A DNA stretch of 29,061 bases from a virus, in IMG/VR virus record IMGVR_UViG_3300035698_002062, positions 1 through 29,061 of that record. One strand, 5' to 3'. This document shows positions 1-6,533 of the stretch, one piece after another (within the stretch, counting starts at the first letter, position 1; each line of letters begins with the position of its first letter). The notes under the pieces are model-generated. The model did not search any database. It was not told the origin of the DNA and saw nothing but the letters and a program-made list of their open reading frames with translations. The translations under genes and the position numbers were made by a program.

Positions 1-104
1 AATTCCAAAAATCCTTCTTATAATAAAATTTAAAAATTCATACACTCAACGTTGCTATTCAGTAATTTTCTAATCGCTTACAAAATTATAATTATAATTA
101 ATGT

Positions 105-112
105 TATATTTG
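105..112 (+). promoter_or_regulatory. Possible Bacteroidetes -7 box
   Basis: TATATTTG matches the TAnnTTTG -7 element. No TTG lies 17-23 bases upstream. The ATG at 117 begins only four bases after the box, so the transcript would be almost leaderless, or the match is chance in AT-rich DNA. On the other strand TAATTTTG (88 to 81) is a second weak match that would point leftwards, so a divergent control region is possible. Confidence 0.3.
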
Positions 113-116
113 TTAA

Positions 117-389
117 ATGATACAAAAATACTTTTCATATATTGCAATTGGCTTACTCATTATCATAATGGGTCAAGGGTTTTTAAATACAAGCCTTACA
201 AATGATGATTTATATATTGAAAGGATTAAACAATACCAATTAGAAAAGATTTCAGACATACAAAAAATTGATTCATTAGAAACTAAAATAAATACTTTTA
301 AAAATGAAGCACCTAAAATTGATTCTATTACTGACAGTTATTCTCACGATCAGATTGACAGCTTTTACACAAACTTATTCGACAGATAG
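117..389 (+). CDS. Small membrane-anchored coiled-coil protein, spanin-like candidate
   Basis: A 90-residue protein. Residues 7-26 form one hydrophobic segment (IAIGLLIIIMGQGF core). The remainder is charged, helical and likely coiled coil (residues 30-70), so it would be anchored in the inner membrane with the tail outside. Its 3' end overlaps the next gene by 86 bases in a different frame. A membrane-anchored coiled-coil protein overlapping out of frame with a secreted one is the arrangement of phage Rz/Rz1 spanins, which disrupt the outer membrane at lysis. The role is inferred from architecture and position only; no family was recognised. No holin or endolysin is visible beside it, though the window starts here. 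Confidence 0.55.
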   Translation: MIQKYFSYIAIGLLIIIMGQGFLNTSLTNDDLYIERIKQYQLEKISDIQKIDSLETKINTFKNEAPKIDSITDSYSHDQIDSFYTNLFDR

Positions 390-678
390 TGTAAAGTGTT
401 TTACTTACGAACAAGCCAGAGAAATAGCCAACAGATTAAAGAAAGCTGATTTGTGTGATTCAATTGTTCAAACCCAAGCGTTTCAAATAGTCGCATTTAA
501 AGACCTTTCTAAAACAAATGATAATATCATACTAGAAAACAATAAAAGACTATTAGAGCTAAAGAAAACATTAAAGGTTACTAATCTAAAGCTAAAGATA
601 AGTAAGCGTTTAACCTTTCTTGGTGTTCCTACTGCTATTATAGGTGGTTTAGTTGGTGGATATATCCTTTCTAAATAA
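304..678 (+). CDS. Secreted/membrane protein overlapping its neighbour, possible lysis partner
   Basis: A 124-residue protein starting inside the previous gene in the +1 frame. Residues 1-21 look like a signal peptide (MKHLK followed by a hydrophobic core, then polar TQTYS). Residues 30-95 are charged and helical, and the C-terminus (about 102-123) is hydrophobic and glycine-rich, suitable for a membrane helix. No lipobox cysteine follows the signal, so it is not a classical Rz1 lipoprotein. Short Bacteroidetes phage proteins with an N-terminal signal and a central coiled coil are common near lysis genes. A spanin-like role is inference; another membrane protein is possible. Confidence 0.6.
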   Translation: MKHLKLILLLTVILTIRLTAFTQTYSTDSVKCFTYEQAREIANRLKKADLCDSIVQTQAFQIVAFKDLSKTNDNIILENNKRLLELKKTLKVTNLKLKISKRLTFLGVPTAIIGGLVGGYILSK

Positions 679-724
679 AACTTTTAGGAAAAAAAGACTG
701 TGAAAAGCAAGATATTAAAAAAGC

Positions 725-781
725 AATCAATCATTTAAAAATGTATTTAGACCATTTAGAAGGTTTATAATCAATCATTTA
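725..781 (+). repeat. 13-bp direct repeat pair between lysis-like and early genes
   Basis: AATCAATCATTTA occurs at 725-737 and again at 769-781, 44 bases apart. It lies in the spacer before the early promoter candidate. It may be a protein-binding repeat or a low-complexity coincidence in AT-rich DNA. Confidence 0.4.
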
Positions 782-815
782 CATCATTAATCAAATCTTT
801 TATTGAAAGTTTATT

Positions 816-835
816 GTAATTACAAAAGTAATTAC
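816..835 (+). promoter_or_regulatory. Palindromic operator candidate GTAATTAC-AAAA-GTAATTAC
   Basis: Two copies of the self-complementary octamer GTAATTAC (816-823 and 828-835) are separated by AAAA, so the site is both a direct repeat and an inverted repeat. It ends 11 bases before the -7 box at 847, in the position of the -33 region and spacer, where a bound dimer or pair of dimers would block RNA polymerase. No repressor gene is present in the window. Confidence 0.5.
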
Positions 836-846
836 ATTAATAGTTG

Positions 847-854
847 TATATTTG
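847..854 (+). promoter_or_regulatory. Early promoter -7 box
   Basis: TATATTTG matches the Bacteroidetes TAnnTTTG element 29 bases before the ATG at 884. The -33 TTG at the usual distance is missing (the nearest, 814-816, is 30 bases away) and the operator-like palindrome occupies that place, so an activator or repressor may act here. It would drive the recombination operon 884-3497. Confidence 0.5.
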
Positions 855-883
855 TATCAGTTAAAAACGAAACAAACAACGAT

Positions 884-1195
884 ATGGAATTATTAAACTT
901 TGAAAACTTAGATTTAGACCACAACAATCTTGAAGCTTTATTTGATGGAATGTTTAAAGAAGGGTTTTATGTTACAACTGATTTTGATTATGACGAAAAA
1001 CAAATTGAAACATACGAAGAAGAAACCAATTGTCAAGATGTATTTGAAGCTGTTAATATTTCATTTTGGGATTTTAAAATATTTACATCCGACAATGAAT
1101 TAATAACAATCAACGACAGAGAAACAAAACAAATAAAACAGTTAATTGATTTTAAATTAACTGATTCTTTAAACGATTACATAAACAATAATTAA
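884..1195 (+). CDS. Acidic small early protein, unknown function
   Basis: A 103-residue very acidic protein (MELLNFENLDLDHNN start), first gene of the early operon. The ATG at 884 is preferred over an in-frame TTG at 803 because the upstream stretch contains the -7 box and the palindrome, and because the leader AACAACGAT before the ATG resembles other early gene leaders here. No domain recognised. Acidity and first place in the operon are common for phage proteins that bind host factors or mimic DNA, but nothing more specific can be said. Confidence 0.65.
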   Translation: MELLNFENLDLDHNNLEALFDGMFKEGFYVTTDFDYDEKQIETYEEETNCQDVFEAVNISFWDFKIFTSDNELITINDRETKQIKQLIDFKLTDSLNDYINNN

Positions 1196-1196
1196 G

Positions 1197-1334
1197 ATGG
1201 GCGAAATGATAGAAAAATACGAATACGATTATCAAGTTAAATTATTCGCTATAAGAAACGAAACTATTAAAGCAATGCAAAAAAGAATTGACTTTTTAGA
1301 AAAACAAAATAATTTATTAATTAGAAAAGCATAG
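1197..1334 (+). CDS. 45-residue helical small protein
   Basis: ATG at 1197 directly follows the previous stop (AATTAAGATG) and the frame is open for 45 codons to TAG at 1332-1334. The product (MGEMIEKYEYDYQVK start) ends in a heptad-like segment, about residues 22-43, likely a short coiled coil. Tight packing between two genes and the early-type leader support it. Function unknown. Confidence 0.55.
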   Translation: MGEMIEKYEYDYQVKLFAIRNETIKAMQKRIDFLEKQNNLLIRKA

Positions 1335-1339
1335 AAATT

Positions 1340-1873
1340 ATGAAAGAATTTGGAATTGATAGTATGAAATACAGAAAATCAACTCACTTAGCTGGCGTTG
1401 ATGTTGAAAGTATAATTAGCGAAAAAGGAAAATGTATTTTAATAATTAAAGATAGTTATTATGATACGGGAGTGGATGTATCAGGAAATAAAACAGATGG
1501 CTATTTTTTAGAATTTGAAAATCAAAAACCAATGGTAGTTAATTCTGGAAACAGAAAACAAATAGCTAAAATTTACAAAGATTTAAAAAAATGTTCTTCA
1601 ACTGATAGCCGTAACATTGCGAATTGGGTTGGTTTAGAAATAGAACTTTATTTTGATGAAAATGTAAAAATGATGGGTAAACGAACTGGAGGTATTAAAG
1701 TTAAATATGTTTTACCTGAAAATAATACAGATGACACAAACGGTTTAAAAATATTAAACGCTTCTAAAACAATGGATGAATTAAAAACTAATTGGGAAAA
1801 ATTAACAACTGAAGAAAAAACATTGCCAACTATAACGGCATTAAAAGAAACTCTTAAAACTACTTTTTCTTAG
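1340..1873 (+). CDS. Recombination-associated phage protein of unknown function
   Basis: A 177-residue protein starting five bases after the previous stop. The first 130 residues are a mixed alpha/beta domain. The last 40 (KTMDELKTNWEKLTTEEK and beyond) form a helical tail of the Trp-containing type often seen at the C-termini of phage recombination proteins. It lies just before the YqaJ-type exonuclease, the usual place for an annealing or single-strand-binding partner, so it may be the recombinase partner. I do not recognise the core domain, and this role rests on position. Confidence 0.6.
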   Translation: MKEFGIDSMKYRKSTHLAGVDVESIISEKGKCILIIKDSYYDTGVDVSGNKTDGYFLEFENQKPMVVNSGNRKQIAKIYKDLKKCSSTDSRNIANWVGLEIELYFDENVKMMGKRTGGIKVKYVLPENNTDDTNGLKILNASKTMDELKTNWEKLTTEEKTLPTITALKETLKTTFS

Positions 1874-1981
1874 TTTTTTATGAACATTTAATTGAATTGA
1901 ATCATCACACTAATTTTCAACCTTTATGGGTTGGAGATAATATAAGAAAAGGTAATAAAATAATAACTAAACAAAATTAAA

Positions 1982-2629
1982 ATGATTAGAATAAAATTAG
2001 TGCAGGGAAGCATCGAATGGTTAGAACATAGATATTGTAAAATTGGAGGTACTTTATCAAAGGGGTTATTAACTAAAGGAGATACGCTTAAAATAGAGTT
2101 GCTGAGTCAAATGTTAGAAGATTACGAACCAGATGAAGGATTTACTTCTAAAGATATGGATAGAGGAAATGAATTAGAACCTTATGCAAGAAAAGAATTA
2201 AATAAATATACTGGTTTAGAATTTAAAGAAGCTGGTTGGTTACAAAGTTCTGAATGTAGTTTAATAGGAATTAGTCCTGATGGGATTACAGATGATGATA
2301 AACATAGTTGCGAAGTTAAATGTCCAGCAAGAAAAAGACATACTGAAACAATTATAAATGGAATAATTCCTTTAGATAATTTACACCAATGTATCCATTA
2401 TTTTACTGTAAACCCAAAATTAGAAACTCATACTTTCGCAAGTTTTAGACCTGAAAATAAAATTACACCTTTGTTTGTCAGAACATTAACAAGAAAAACA
2501 GAAGTTAACATTGGAACAAAAGCAAAACCAATTTTAAAAACAGTTCAAGAAGTTGTTGATATGTCATTAAAAGCTGCTATGGAATTAGAAGCTGATTTAT
2601 TAATTGATTTAGAAAAATTAAAATTTTAA
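1982..2629 (+). CDS. YqaJ-type (lambda exonuclease-like) viral recombinase
   Basis: A 215-residue exonuclease of the PD-(D/E)XK YqaJ/lambda Exo family. Visible motifs in order: RGNELEPYAR (61-70, acidic helix), GISPDG (96-101, with the metal-binding Asp), EVKCP (111-115, the E-x-K signature) and the HQCIHY helix (135-140, in place of the usual Y..Q motif). The length fits the family. It would resect double-stranded phage DNA ends 5' to 3', preparing single strands for annealing in phage recombination or concatemer formation. The ATG follows an A-rich leader. It is in one operon with the unknown protein at 1340 and the OB-fold protein at 3210. Confidence 0.92.
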   Translation: MIRIKLVQGSIEWLEHRYCKIGGTLSKGLLTKGDTLKIELLSQMLEDYEPDEGFTSKDMDRGNELEPYARKELNKYTGLEFKEAGWLQSSECSLIGISPDGITDDDKHSCEVKCPARKRHTETIINGIIPLDNLHQCIHYFTVNPKLETHTFASFRPENKITPLFVRTLTRKTEVNIGTKAKPILKTVQEVVDMSLKAAMELEADLLIDLEKLKF

Positions 2630-2632
2630 GAT

Positions 2633-2896
2633 ATGAGTAAACACGAAAGAAATAAATTACGATCAGAACTTTATGCAGAACAAAAAACAGATGCAAACGG
2701 TTGTAAATTACCTGAACAAATCGGAAAAGGGTTTACTGAAGAATATTTAGCAACATTGGATAAAACCACAAAATCGGAAGTTTATCAAATTAGATTAACA
2801 CCTTTTGAAAAAGCTAAATTGTTAAATGACCCTAGAAAAATATCAAAAATATTTAAACCAGTTATTGATAAAATAGCAAAAAGCAAAATAAGATGA
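2633..2896 (+). CDS. Small basic hypothetical protein
   Basis: An 87-residue basic protein (MSKHERNKLRSELYAEQK start), ATG preceded by TTTTAAGAT. Many Lys/Arg residues and predicted helices; no recognised domain. Its stop overlaps the next ATG (ATGA at 2893-2896), indicating translational coupling to the DnaA-like protein. Nucleic-acid binding is plausible from charge and context, but not shown. Confidence 0.65.
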   Translation: MSKHERNKLRSELYAEQKTDANGCKLPEQIGKGFTEEYLATLDKTTKSEVYQIRLTPFEKAKLLNDPRKISKIFKPVIDKIAKSKIR

Positions 2897-3198
2897 AATT
2901 AACTTACTGGACAGCTCCAATTATTCTAAAAAAAACAATTGAACAATCAATAAAAAAAGTCTGTGAAGCTTATGGAGTTACGGAAGAAGATATTAAGTGT
3001 AAATGTAGAAAGGGTATTTACAACGAACCTAGAGCTATTATCTGTTACTTATTAAGAACAGAACATTTTTGGACTTGGGAAAAAGTAGGTAAGTTTTTTG
3101 ATCGTAATCATGCAACAGCTTTACATCATAGTAATAGGGTAAAAGATATGATGGAAGTAGATAAAGAATATAGACAATTAGTAAACAGTTTTAAATAA
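2893..3198 (+). CDS. DnaA domain IV-like DNA-binding protein
   Basis: A 101-residue protein resembling only the C-terminal helix-turn-helix of the replication initiator DnaA. Residues 45-90 follow the domain IV plan: EPRAIICYLLR helix, WEKVGKFFDRNHATALHHSNRV (65-84) matching the DnaA signature (IG..FG.RDHSTVLHA..KI), then an end helix. There is no AAA+ ATPase domain. In DnaA this helix contacts the DnaA box; here it may bind the phage origin, recruit or compete with host DnaA, or regulate transcription. The first 44 residues have no recognised motif. Confidence 0.8.
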   Translation: MKLTYWTAPIILKKTIEQSIKKVCEAYGVTEEDIKCKCRKGIYNEPRAIICYLLRTEHFWTWEKVGKFFDRNHATALHHSNRVKDMMEVDKEYRQLVNSFK

Positions 3199-3209
3199 AC
3201 AAATAAATT

Positions 3210-3497
3210 ATGAGTGAATTAAAAGTAAAGGGGAAACTAACCCAAAAATTAGAAGTGGAAACTGGAACAAGTAAGGCAGGGAAAGAATGGAAAAAGCAAA
3301 GTTTTGTGGTTGATACTGGAGCACAGTATAATCCAGAAGTAGCATTTAGTTTGTTTGGTGATGAAAAAGTAAAAATGTTGGCTAGATTTAATGAAGGAGC
3401 TGAAGTTGAAGTTTCTTTTAATGTTTCTAGTCGTGAACATAACGGAAAATGGTATGCTTCAGTAGATGCGTGGAAAATCGAATCAGGTGGATTTTAG
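3210..3497 (+). CDS. DUF3127-like OB-fold (SSB-like) protein
   Basis: A 95-residue protein with the pattern of DUF3127, a Bacteroidetes family with an OB-fold resembling single-stranded-DNA-binding proteins: LTQKLEVETGTSKAGKEWKK (10-29), SFVVDT, FSLFGDEKV (46-54), a GAEVEVSFNVSSRE strand and KWYASVDAWKIE at the end. The GTSKAGKEWKKQ segment is the family hallmark. It probably coats single-stranded DNA during replication and exonuclease-driven recombination. It is the last gene before the terminator at 3579. Confidence 0.85.
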   Translation: MSELKVKGKLTQKLEVETGTSKAGKEWKKQSFVVDTGAQYNPEVAFSLFGDEKVKMLARFNEGAEVEVSFNVSSREHNGKWYASVDAWKIESGGF

Positions 3498-3538
3498 GAT
3501 CAAAAACTAAAAAAAAATATTATAGAGAATTAACTCGT

Positions 3539-3566
3539 GCTTTTTTAATATCGGTTATTTTAAAGC
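3539..3566 (+). other. Imperfect AT-rich hairpin
   Basis: GCTTT at 3539-3543 pairs with AAAGC at 3562-3566, with a two-base mismatch and then AAT/ATT around the loop ATCGGTT. It lies just upstream of the terminator and could help protect the 3' end of the operon transcript. It may be chance. Confidence 0.3.
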
Positions 3567-3578
3567 AATTAATGTTTT

Positions 3579-3612
3579 AAGCCCTTACTTTTGTTAGTGA
3601 GGGCTTTTTTTG
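3579..3612 (+). terminator. Intrinsic terminator of the recombination operon
   Basis: AAGCCCTTAC pairs with GTGAGGGCTT (one G-U pair) around an 8-base loop, followed by a run of T. It is a standard rho-independent terminator about 80 bases after the DUF3127 stop, separating the early recombination operon from the next region. Confidence 0.88.
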
Positions 3613-3801
3613 TGTCCGATTGTCACACATGGACATAGAGTATATTAGTATATTATATTTATTTTTTTAATTATTTCTAAAAATAGTGTGACAACGTGAC
3701 AAAACGATTAAAACCTATGCTGTGATTGGCTTTGACCTGTCAACTTTACGTGTGCCATTATGGTGACAGTATGACATAATAAATAACCAACTAAAAAAGC
3801 G
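3613..3801 (+). other. Non-coding repeat-rich region, replication-origin candidate
   Basis: There is no open frame of note. The hexamer GTGACA or its complement TGTCAC recurs at 3621-3626 (minus orientation), 3688-3693, 3696-3701 and 3763-3768; ATGACA is at 3771-3776 and TTGACCTGTCAA, a small palindrome, at 3732-3743. TTGTCACAC (3620-3628) and GTGTGACAA (3686-3694) form a perfect 9-base inverted repeat with an AT-only stretch between them (about 3640-3680), like a melting region. The stretch lies between DnaA-like/SSB-like genes and the primase-helicase gene. Origin function is inference; an operator cluster is the main alternative. No classical DnaA box is seen. Confidence 0.45.
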
Positions 3802-3829
3802 TTGTATTAATAAAATAACAGTATATTTG
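3802..3829 (+). promoter_or_regulatory. Bacteroidetes-type promoter of the replication operon
   Basis: TTG at 3802-3804 and TATATTTG at 3822-3829 are separated by 17 bases, a complete match to the Bacteroidetes consensus TTG-N17-23-TAnnTTTG. The expected start is near 3835-3840, directly at the first stem of the structured RNA that follows. This is the best promoter in the window. Confidence 0.78.
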
Positions 3830-3840
3830 TCTTTCAATAA

Positions 3841-3919
3841 GTGTGAGAGCTTTAAAGAAATTTAATTAATTACCTCTAAGATTCAAGTCTTCTCACACAC
3901 TTGTTTTTTAGGGGTTTTT
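3841..3919 (+). ncRNA. Pseudoknotted leader/small RNA, copy A
   Basis: Stem 1: GTGTGAGAG (3841-3849) pairs with TTCTCACAC (3890-3898; 8 Watson-Crick pairs plus one G-U). Stem 2: ACCTCTAAG (3872-3880) pairs with TTTAGGGGT (3907-3915; two wobbles), followed by TTTT. The 3' strand of stem 1 lies inside the loop of stem 2, which makes an H-type pseudoknot ending like an intrinsic terminator. The first loop is A/U-rich with AGAAATTTAAT. It begins at the expected start of the 3802 promoter, so it is either a short RNA of about 80 nt or an attenuator in the leader of the primase-helicase operon. AAGATTCAAGTCTT (3878-3891) could form a competing hairpin. Confidence 0.6.
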
Positions 3920-3934
3920 GCATTTATAAATATT

Positions 3935-4099
3935 ATGAAAGAAGAAGAAGTTTTAAAATTATTAATAGAATCAAATGGAGGTTTTTTAAAAGTTGGAAAA
4001 GAAACAGTAACAAAAGATGTTGATTTCTTTACTGTAACAGATGAAAGTGGAGGTTTTGGAGGTACTGCAATAGAGGTACTAAACTATTTAAAAACATAA
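3935..4099 (+). CDS. 54-residue small protein
   Basis: ATG at 3935, open for 54 codons to TAA at 4097-4099, two bases before the primase-helicase ATG. The product (MKEEEVLKLLIESNGGF start) has an N-terminal helix and a glycine-rich middle (ESGGFGGT). The tight spacing and leader TAAATATT argue that it is real. Function unknown; first protein after the structured leader. Confidence 0.6.
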   Translation: MKEEEVLKLLIESNGGFLKVGKETVTKDVDFFTVTDESGGFGGTAIEVLNYLKT

Positions 4100-4101
4100 C
4101 T

Positions 4102-6333
4102 ATGAAAAAGTTAGTTAAGCACAATCTTGGATTCTATAATAATTTAATTGATAAAGGCTTTTTAGTTATGCCGATTAAATTTAATAATAATCAACATATA
4201 TTTCCAAAAAGAGATAATAATAATTTAAAGATAGTTGATATTGAACAAGATTATCAAGATGATAAAACAGTTGGTTTTTGTTTGATAACTGGTTTTAATG
4301 ATTTAGAAGTAATTGATATTGACACAAAAATACTTCCTACTAAAAAGGAAAGGGATGAATTTTTAAAAGAATATTTTGATTTATTAGATAACCATATTGA
4401 TGATTTTTATAAAAAGTTTTGTATTGTTAAATCACAATCGGGTGGATTTCATATTCTTTATAAAAATGCTTTTTATGAAGGTAATTTAAAAGTTGCTAAA
4501 CCAAAAGGTTATAAAGAAGCATTAATTGAAACTCGTGGTAAAGGCGGTTTGGTTCATATTTATAATCGTGTTAAGGGTTTACAATATCATGAAATAGATT
4601 ACATAAGCGATGAAGATAGAAATCTTTTATTTCAAATATCTAAAACTTATCATTATGAAGAAGTAGTTGAGCCTAAAATAAAAAAACAGAACACCATTAT
4701 TTCAAATGGTTTAACTCCTTGGGAAGATTTTTCAAATAAAAATACTGTACTTTCTATTTGTTCAGATGATTTTGATGTTGTAAAAAACGGACGTACATCG
4801 ACAATGATAAGAAGGAAAGGTGCAAGTTCTGCTTTTAGCGGTCATATCTTTGACAATAGCGGTAAAATGTTTTTATTTTCTACTGGCACAATATACCCAC
4901 ATGAAACCCCTTTAAATTCTTTTGATGTTTATGTTTACAAACATCATAATGGAGATTATTCAGCTGCTACAAAACAAGCTTATTTTGATGGTTATGGTGC
5001 AAGATATAAGAAAGAAGAAACCCCAGTAATAATTGAAGAAGAATTAAAAGAAATAATTGATAATATTGCTTTTCCTATACATATTTTCCCTAAAGAAATT
5101 CAGCTTTATATTTTAGAATGTAACACAAAATTAAATGCTTCTATTGATTTTATGAGTGTTTCATTTATTTGGTTAATGTCTGTTTTAATAGGTAATACTT
5201 TAAAGGTTCAAGTAAAAAATGGCTGGGTTGATAGTCCTATTGTTTGGATTAGTGTTATTGGAGAAGCTGGAGTAGGTAAAACACCTGATTTAAAATTGAT
5301 TTTAAAGCCTTTATTGGACTTAAATAGTCAAGAGATAAAAAGATATGCTAAAAAACAAAGAGAGTTTAAAGCGTATGATAAAATGAGTAAAGAAGATAAG
5401 GATGTTAATGCAACAATTGAAGCTCCTATTAAAAGCCAATTAATAGTAGATGATATTACAATGGAATCTTTAATTGATTTACATTCTTATAACCCTAAAT
5501 CAATAGGAGTTTTTAAAGATGAACTTGCAGGGTGGTTTAAGGATATGAATAAATACAGAGAAGGTTCAGATAAAGAAAGGTTTTTATCAGCTTGGTCTGG
5601 TGATAGTATTGTATTAAATAGAAAAACAGCTGAAGATGCTTATGTTGAAAGTCCATTTATACCAATTTTAGGAGGTATTCAACCAAGTATATTTAAAGAA
5701 TTTCAAACATCTGAAAATCAATCTAATGGTTTCTTGGATAGAATGTTGTTTTGTGACCCTAAAAAAACAGCTACTTATCCTAAAGACGAAGAAATTAATC
5801 CCGATTTAATTATTCAATATAGAAATGTAATATTTAAAATAAAAGAACAGATTGATAAAGACCTTACAAAGATTGAAGATGGTGTTATTACACCATACAT
5901 TTTAAAACTAAACAAAGAAGCAAAAATTGAATATTCTAAAAGTCACTGTGCTTTAATTGACTCAATGAATAGTGATGATGAACTTAACCATCATAAAGGA
6001 ATGTTTGCAAAACAAATAACATATATTCCTAGATTCGCTCTATTAATTGAGTTTATTAATTGCATTTTCAAAGATGAATTTCCAAAAGAAATAACTAAAG
6101 AATCAATAGTTAAAGCGACTGAATTAAGCAACTATTTTATTTCAATGGCTAAAATAAATAAATCTGAAAATAAAGAAGATTCTAAAATAAAAACAGTTTT
6201 CGATTCTATGAGTGGTAAAACAGGTAAAGAAATAGCTAAACACTTAACTACAAAATTCCCTAAAGCATCGAAGAAAAAAATATCAGAGATTATGGATATT
6301 TCAGTACGTACTTTTTATAGATACACGAAATGA
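4102..6333 (+). CDS. Replicative primase-helicase (prim-pol-like plus DUF3987)
   Basis: A 743-residue protein. The N-terminal ~160 residues look like an archaeo-eukaryotic prim-pol domain: GFCLITG (58-64), EVIDID (69-74, catalytic acids), KSQSGGFHILYK (110-121) and IETRGKGGLVHIY (142-154). The middle is a DUF3987-type P-loop ATPase with Walker A GEAGVGKTP (about 387-395) and Walker B-like VFKDELAG (about 469-476). The last ~40 residues (GKTGKEIAKHL...ISVRTFYRY) look like a helix-turn-helix. It likely primes and unwinds phage DNA at the fork. It follows the origin candidate, and its stop overlaps the next ATG (ATGA). Confidence 0.85.
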   Translation: MKKLVKHNLGFYNNLIDKGFLVMPIKFNNNQHIFPKRDNNNLKIVDIEQDYQDDKTVGFCLITGFNDLEVIDIDTKILPTKKERDEFLKEYFDLLDNHIDDFYKKFCIVKSQSGGFHILYKNAFYEGNLKVAKPKGYKEALIETRGKGGLVHIYNRVKGLQYHEIDYISDEDRNLLFQISKTYHYEEVVEPKIKKQNTIISNGLTPWEDFSNKNTVLSICSDDFDVVKNGRTSTMIRRKGASSAFSGHIFDNSGKMFLFSTGTIYPHETPLNSFDVYVYKHHNGDYSAATKQAYFDGYGARYKKEETPVIIEEELKEIIDNIAFPIHIFPKEIQLYILECNTKLNASIDFMSVSFIWLMSVLIGNTLKVQVKNGWVDSPIVWISVIGEAGVGKTPDLKLILKPLLDLNSQEIKRYAKKQREFKAYDKMSKEDKDVNATIEAPIKSQLIVDDITMESLIDLHSYNPKSIGVFKDELAGWFKDMNKYREGSDKERFLSAWSGDSIVLNRKTAEDAYVESPFIPILGGIQPSIFKEFQTSENQSNGFLDRMLFCDPKKTATYPKDEEINPDLIIQYRNVIFKIKEQIDKDLTKIEDGVITPYILKLNKEAKIEYSKSHCALIDSMNSDDELNHHKGMFAKQITYIPRFALLIEFINCIFKDEFPKEITKESIVKATELSNYFISMAKINKSENKEDSKIKTVFDSMSGKTGKEIAKHLTTKFPKASKKKISEIMDISVRTFYRYTK

Positions 6334-6533
6334 AAAGAACAGTAAAACAGCAAAAAGAAATGTTAGCCCTATCAAAAGAAAATGAGAAGTTATCAAAGTT
6401 TAAAATTGAAGGGGTTTCATACTTGAATGTTGGCTGCGACTTAGGGACTAACATCGTAACAATAAAGAATTTGAGCACAGGGATATACGAAGAAGTAAAT
6501 TTTTATAAACTAGAAAAATTGATTAATGATTAA
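6330..6533 (+). CDS. Small protein between the two helicase genes
   Basis: A 67-residue protein whose ATG overlaps the primase-helicase stop and whose end overlaps the next start, so it is translationally coupled to both. Residues 1-22 are a charged helix; residues 25-60 look like a small beta domain (FKIEGVSYLNVGCDLG, then VTIKNLSTGIYEEV). No family recognised. The position suggests an accessory replication protein, by inference only. Confidence 0.65.
   Translation: MKRTVKQQKEMLALSKENEKLSKFKIEGVSYLNVGCDLGTNIVTIKNLSTGIYEEVNFYKLEKLIND

Noticed and set aside
1-116. Possible divergent leftward gene at the window edge
   Set aside because: A weak -7 box on the minus strand and a short open frame exist, but there is too little sequence to support a gene; nothing else is seen in these bases.
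675-770. Open stretch reading ...KKDCEKQDIKKAINHLKMYLDHLEGL after the secreted protein gene
   Set aside because: It looks helical and gene-like but has no start codon except ATA at 675 and a late internal ATG; there is no slippery site to reach it from the gene ending at 678. Possibly a remnant.
803-883. TTG-initiated N-terminal extension of the acidic early protein
   Set aside because: It would run through the -7 box and the operator palindrome; the ATG at 884 has a proper leader.
1882-1980. Short open stretch EHLIELNHHTNFQPLWVGD... before the exonuclease gene
   Set aside because: No ATG, GTG or well-placed TTG start, about 32 codons, and stops just upstream in that frame. Not enough to call a gene.
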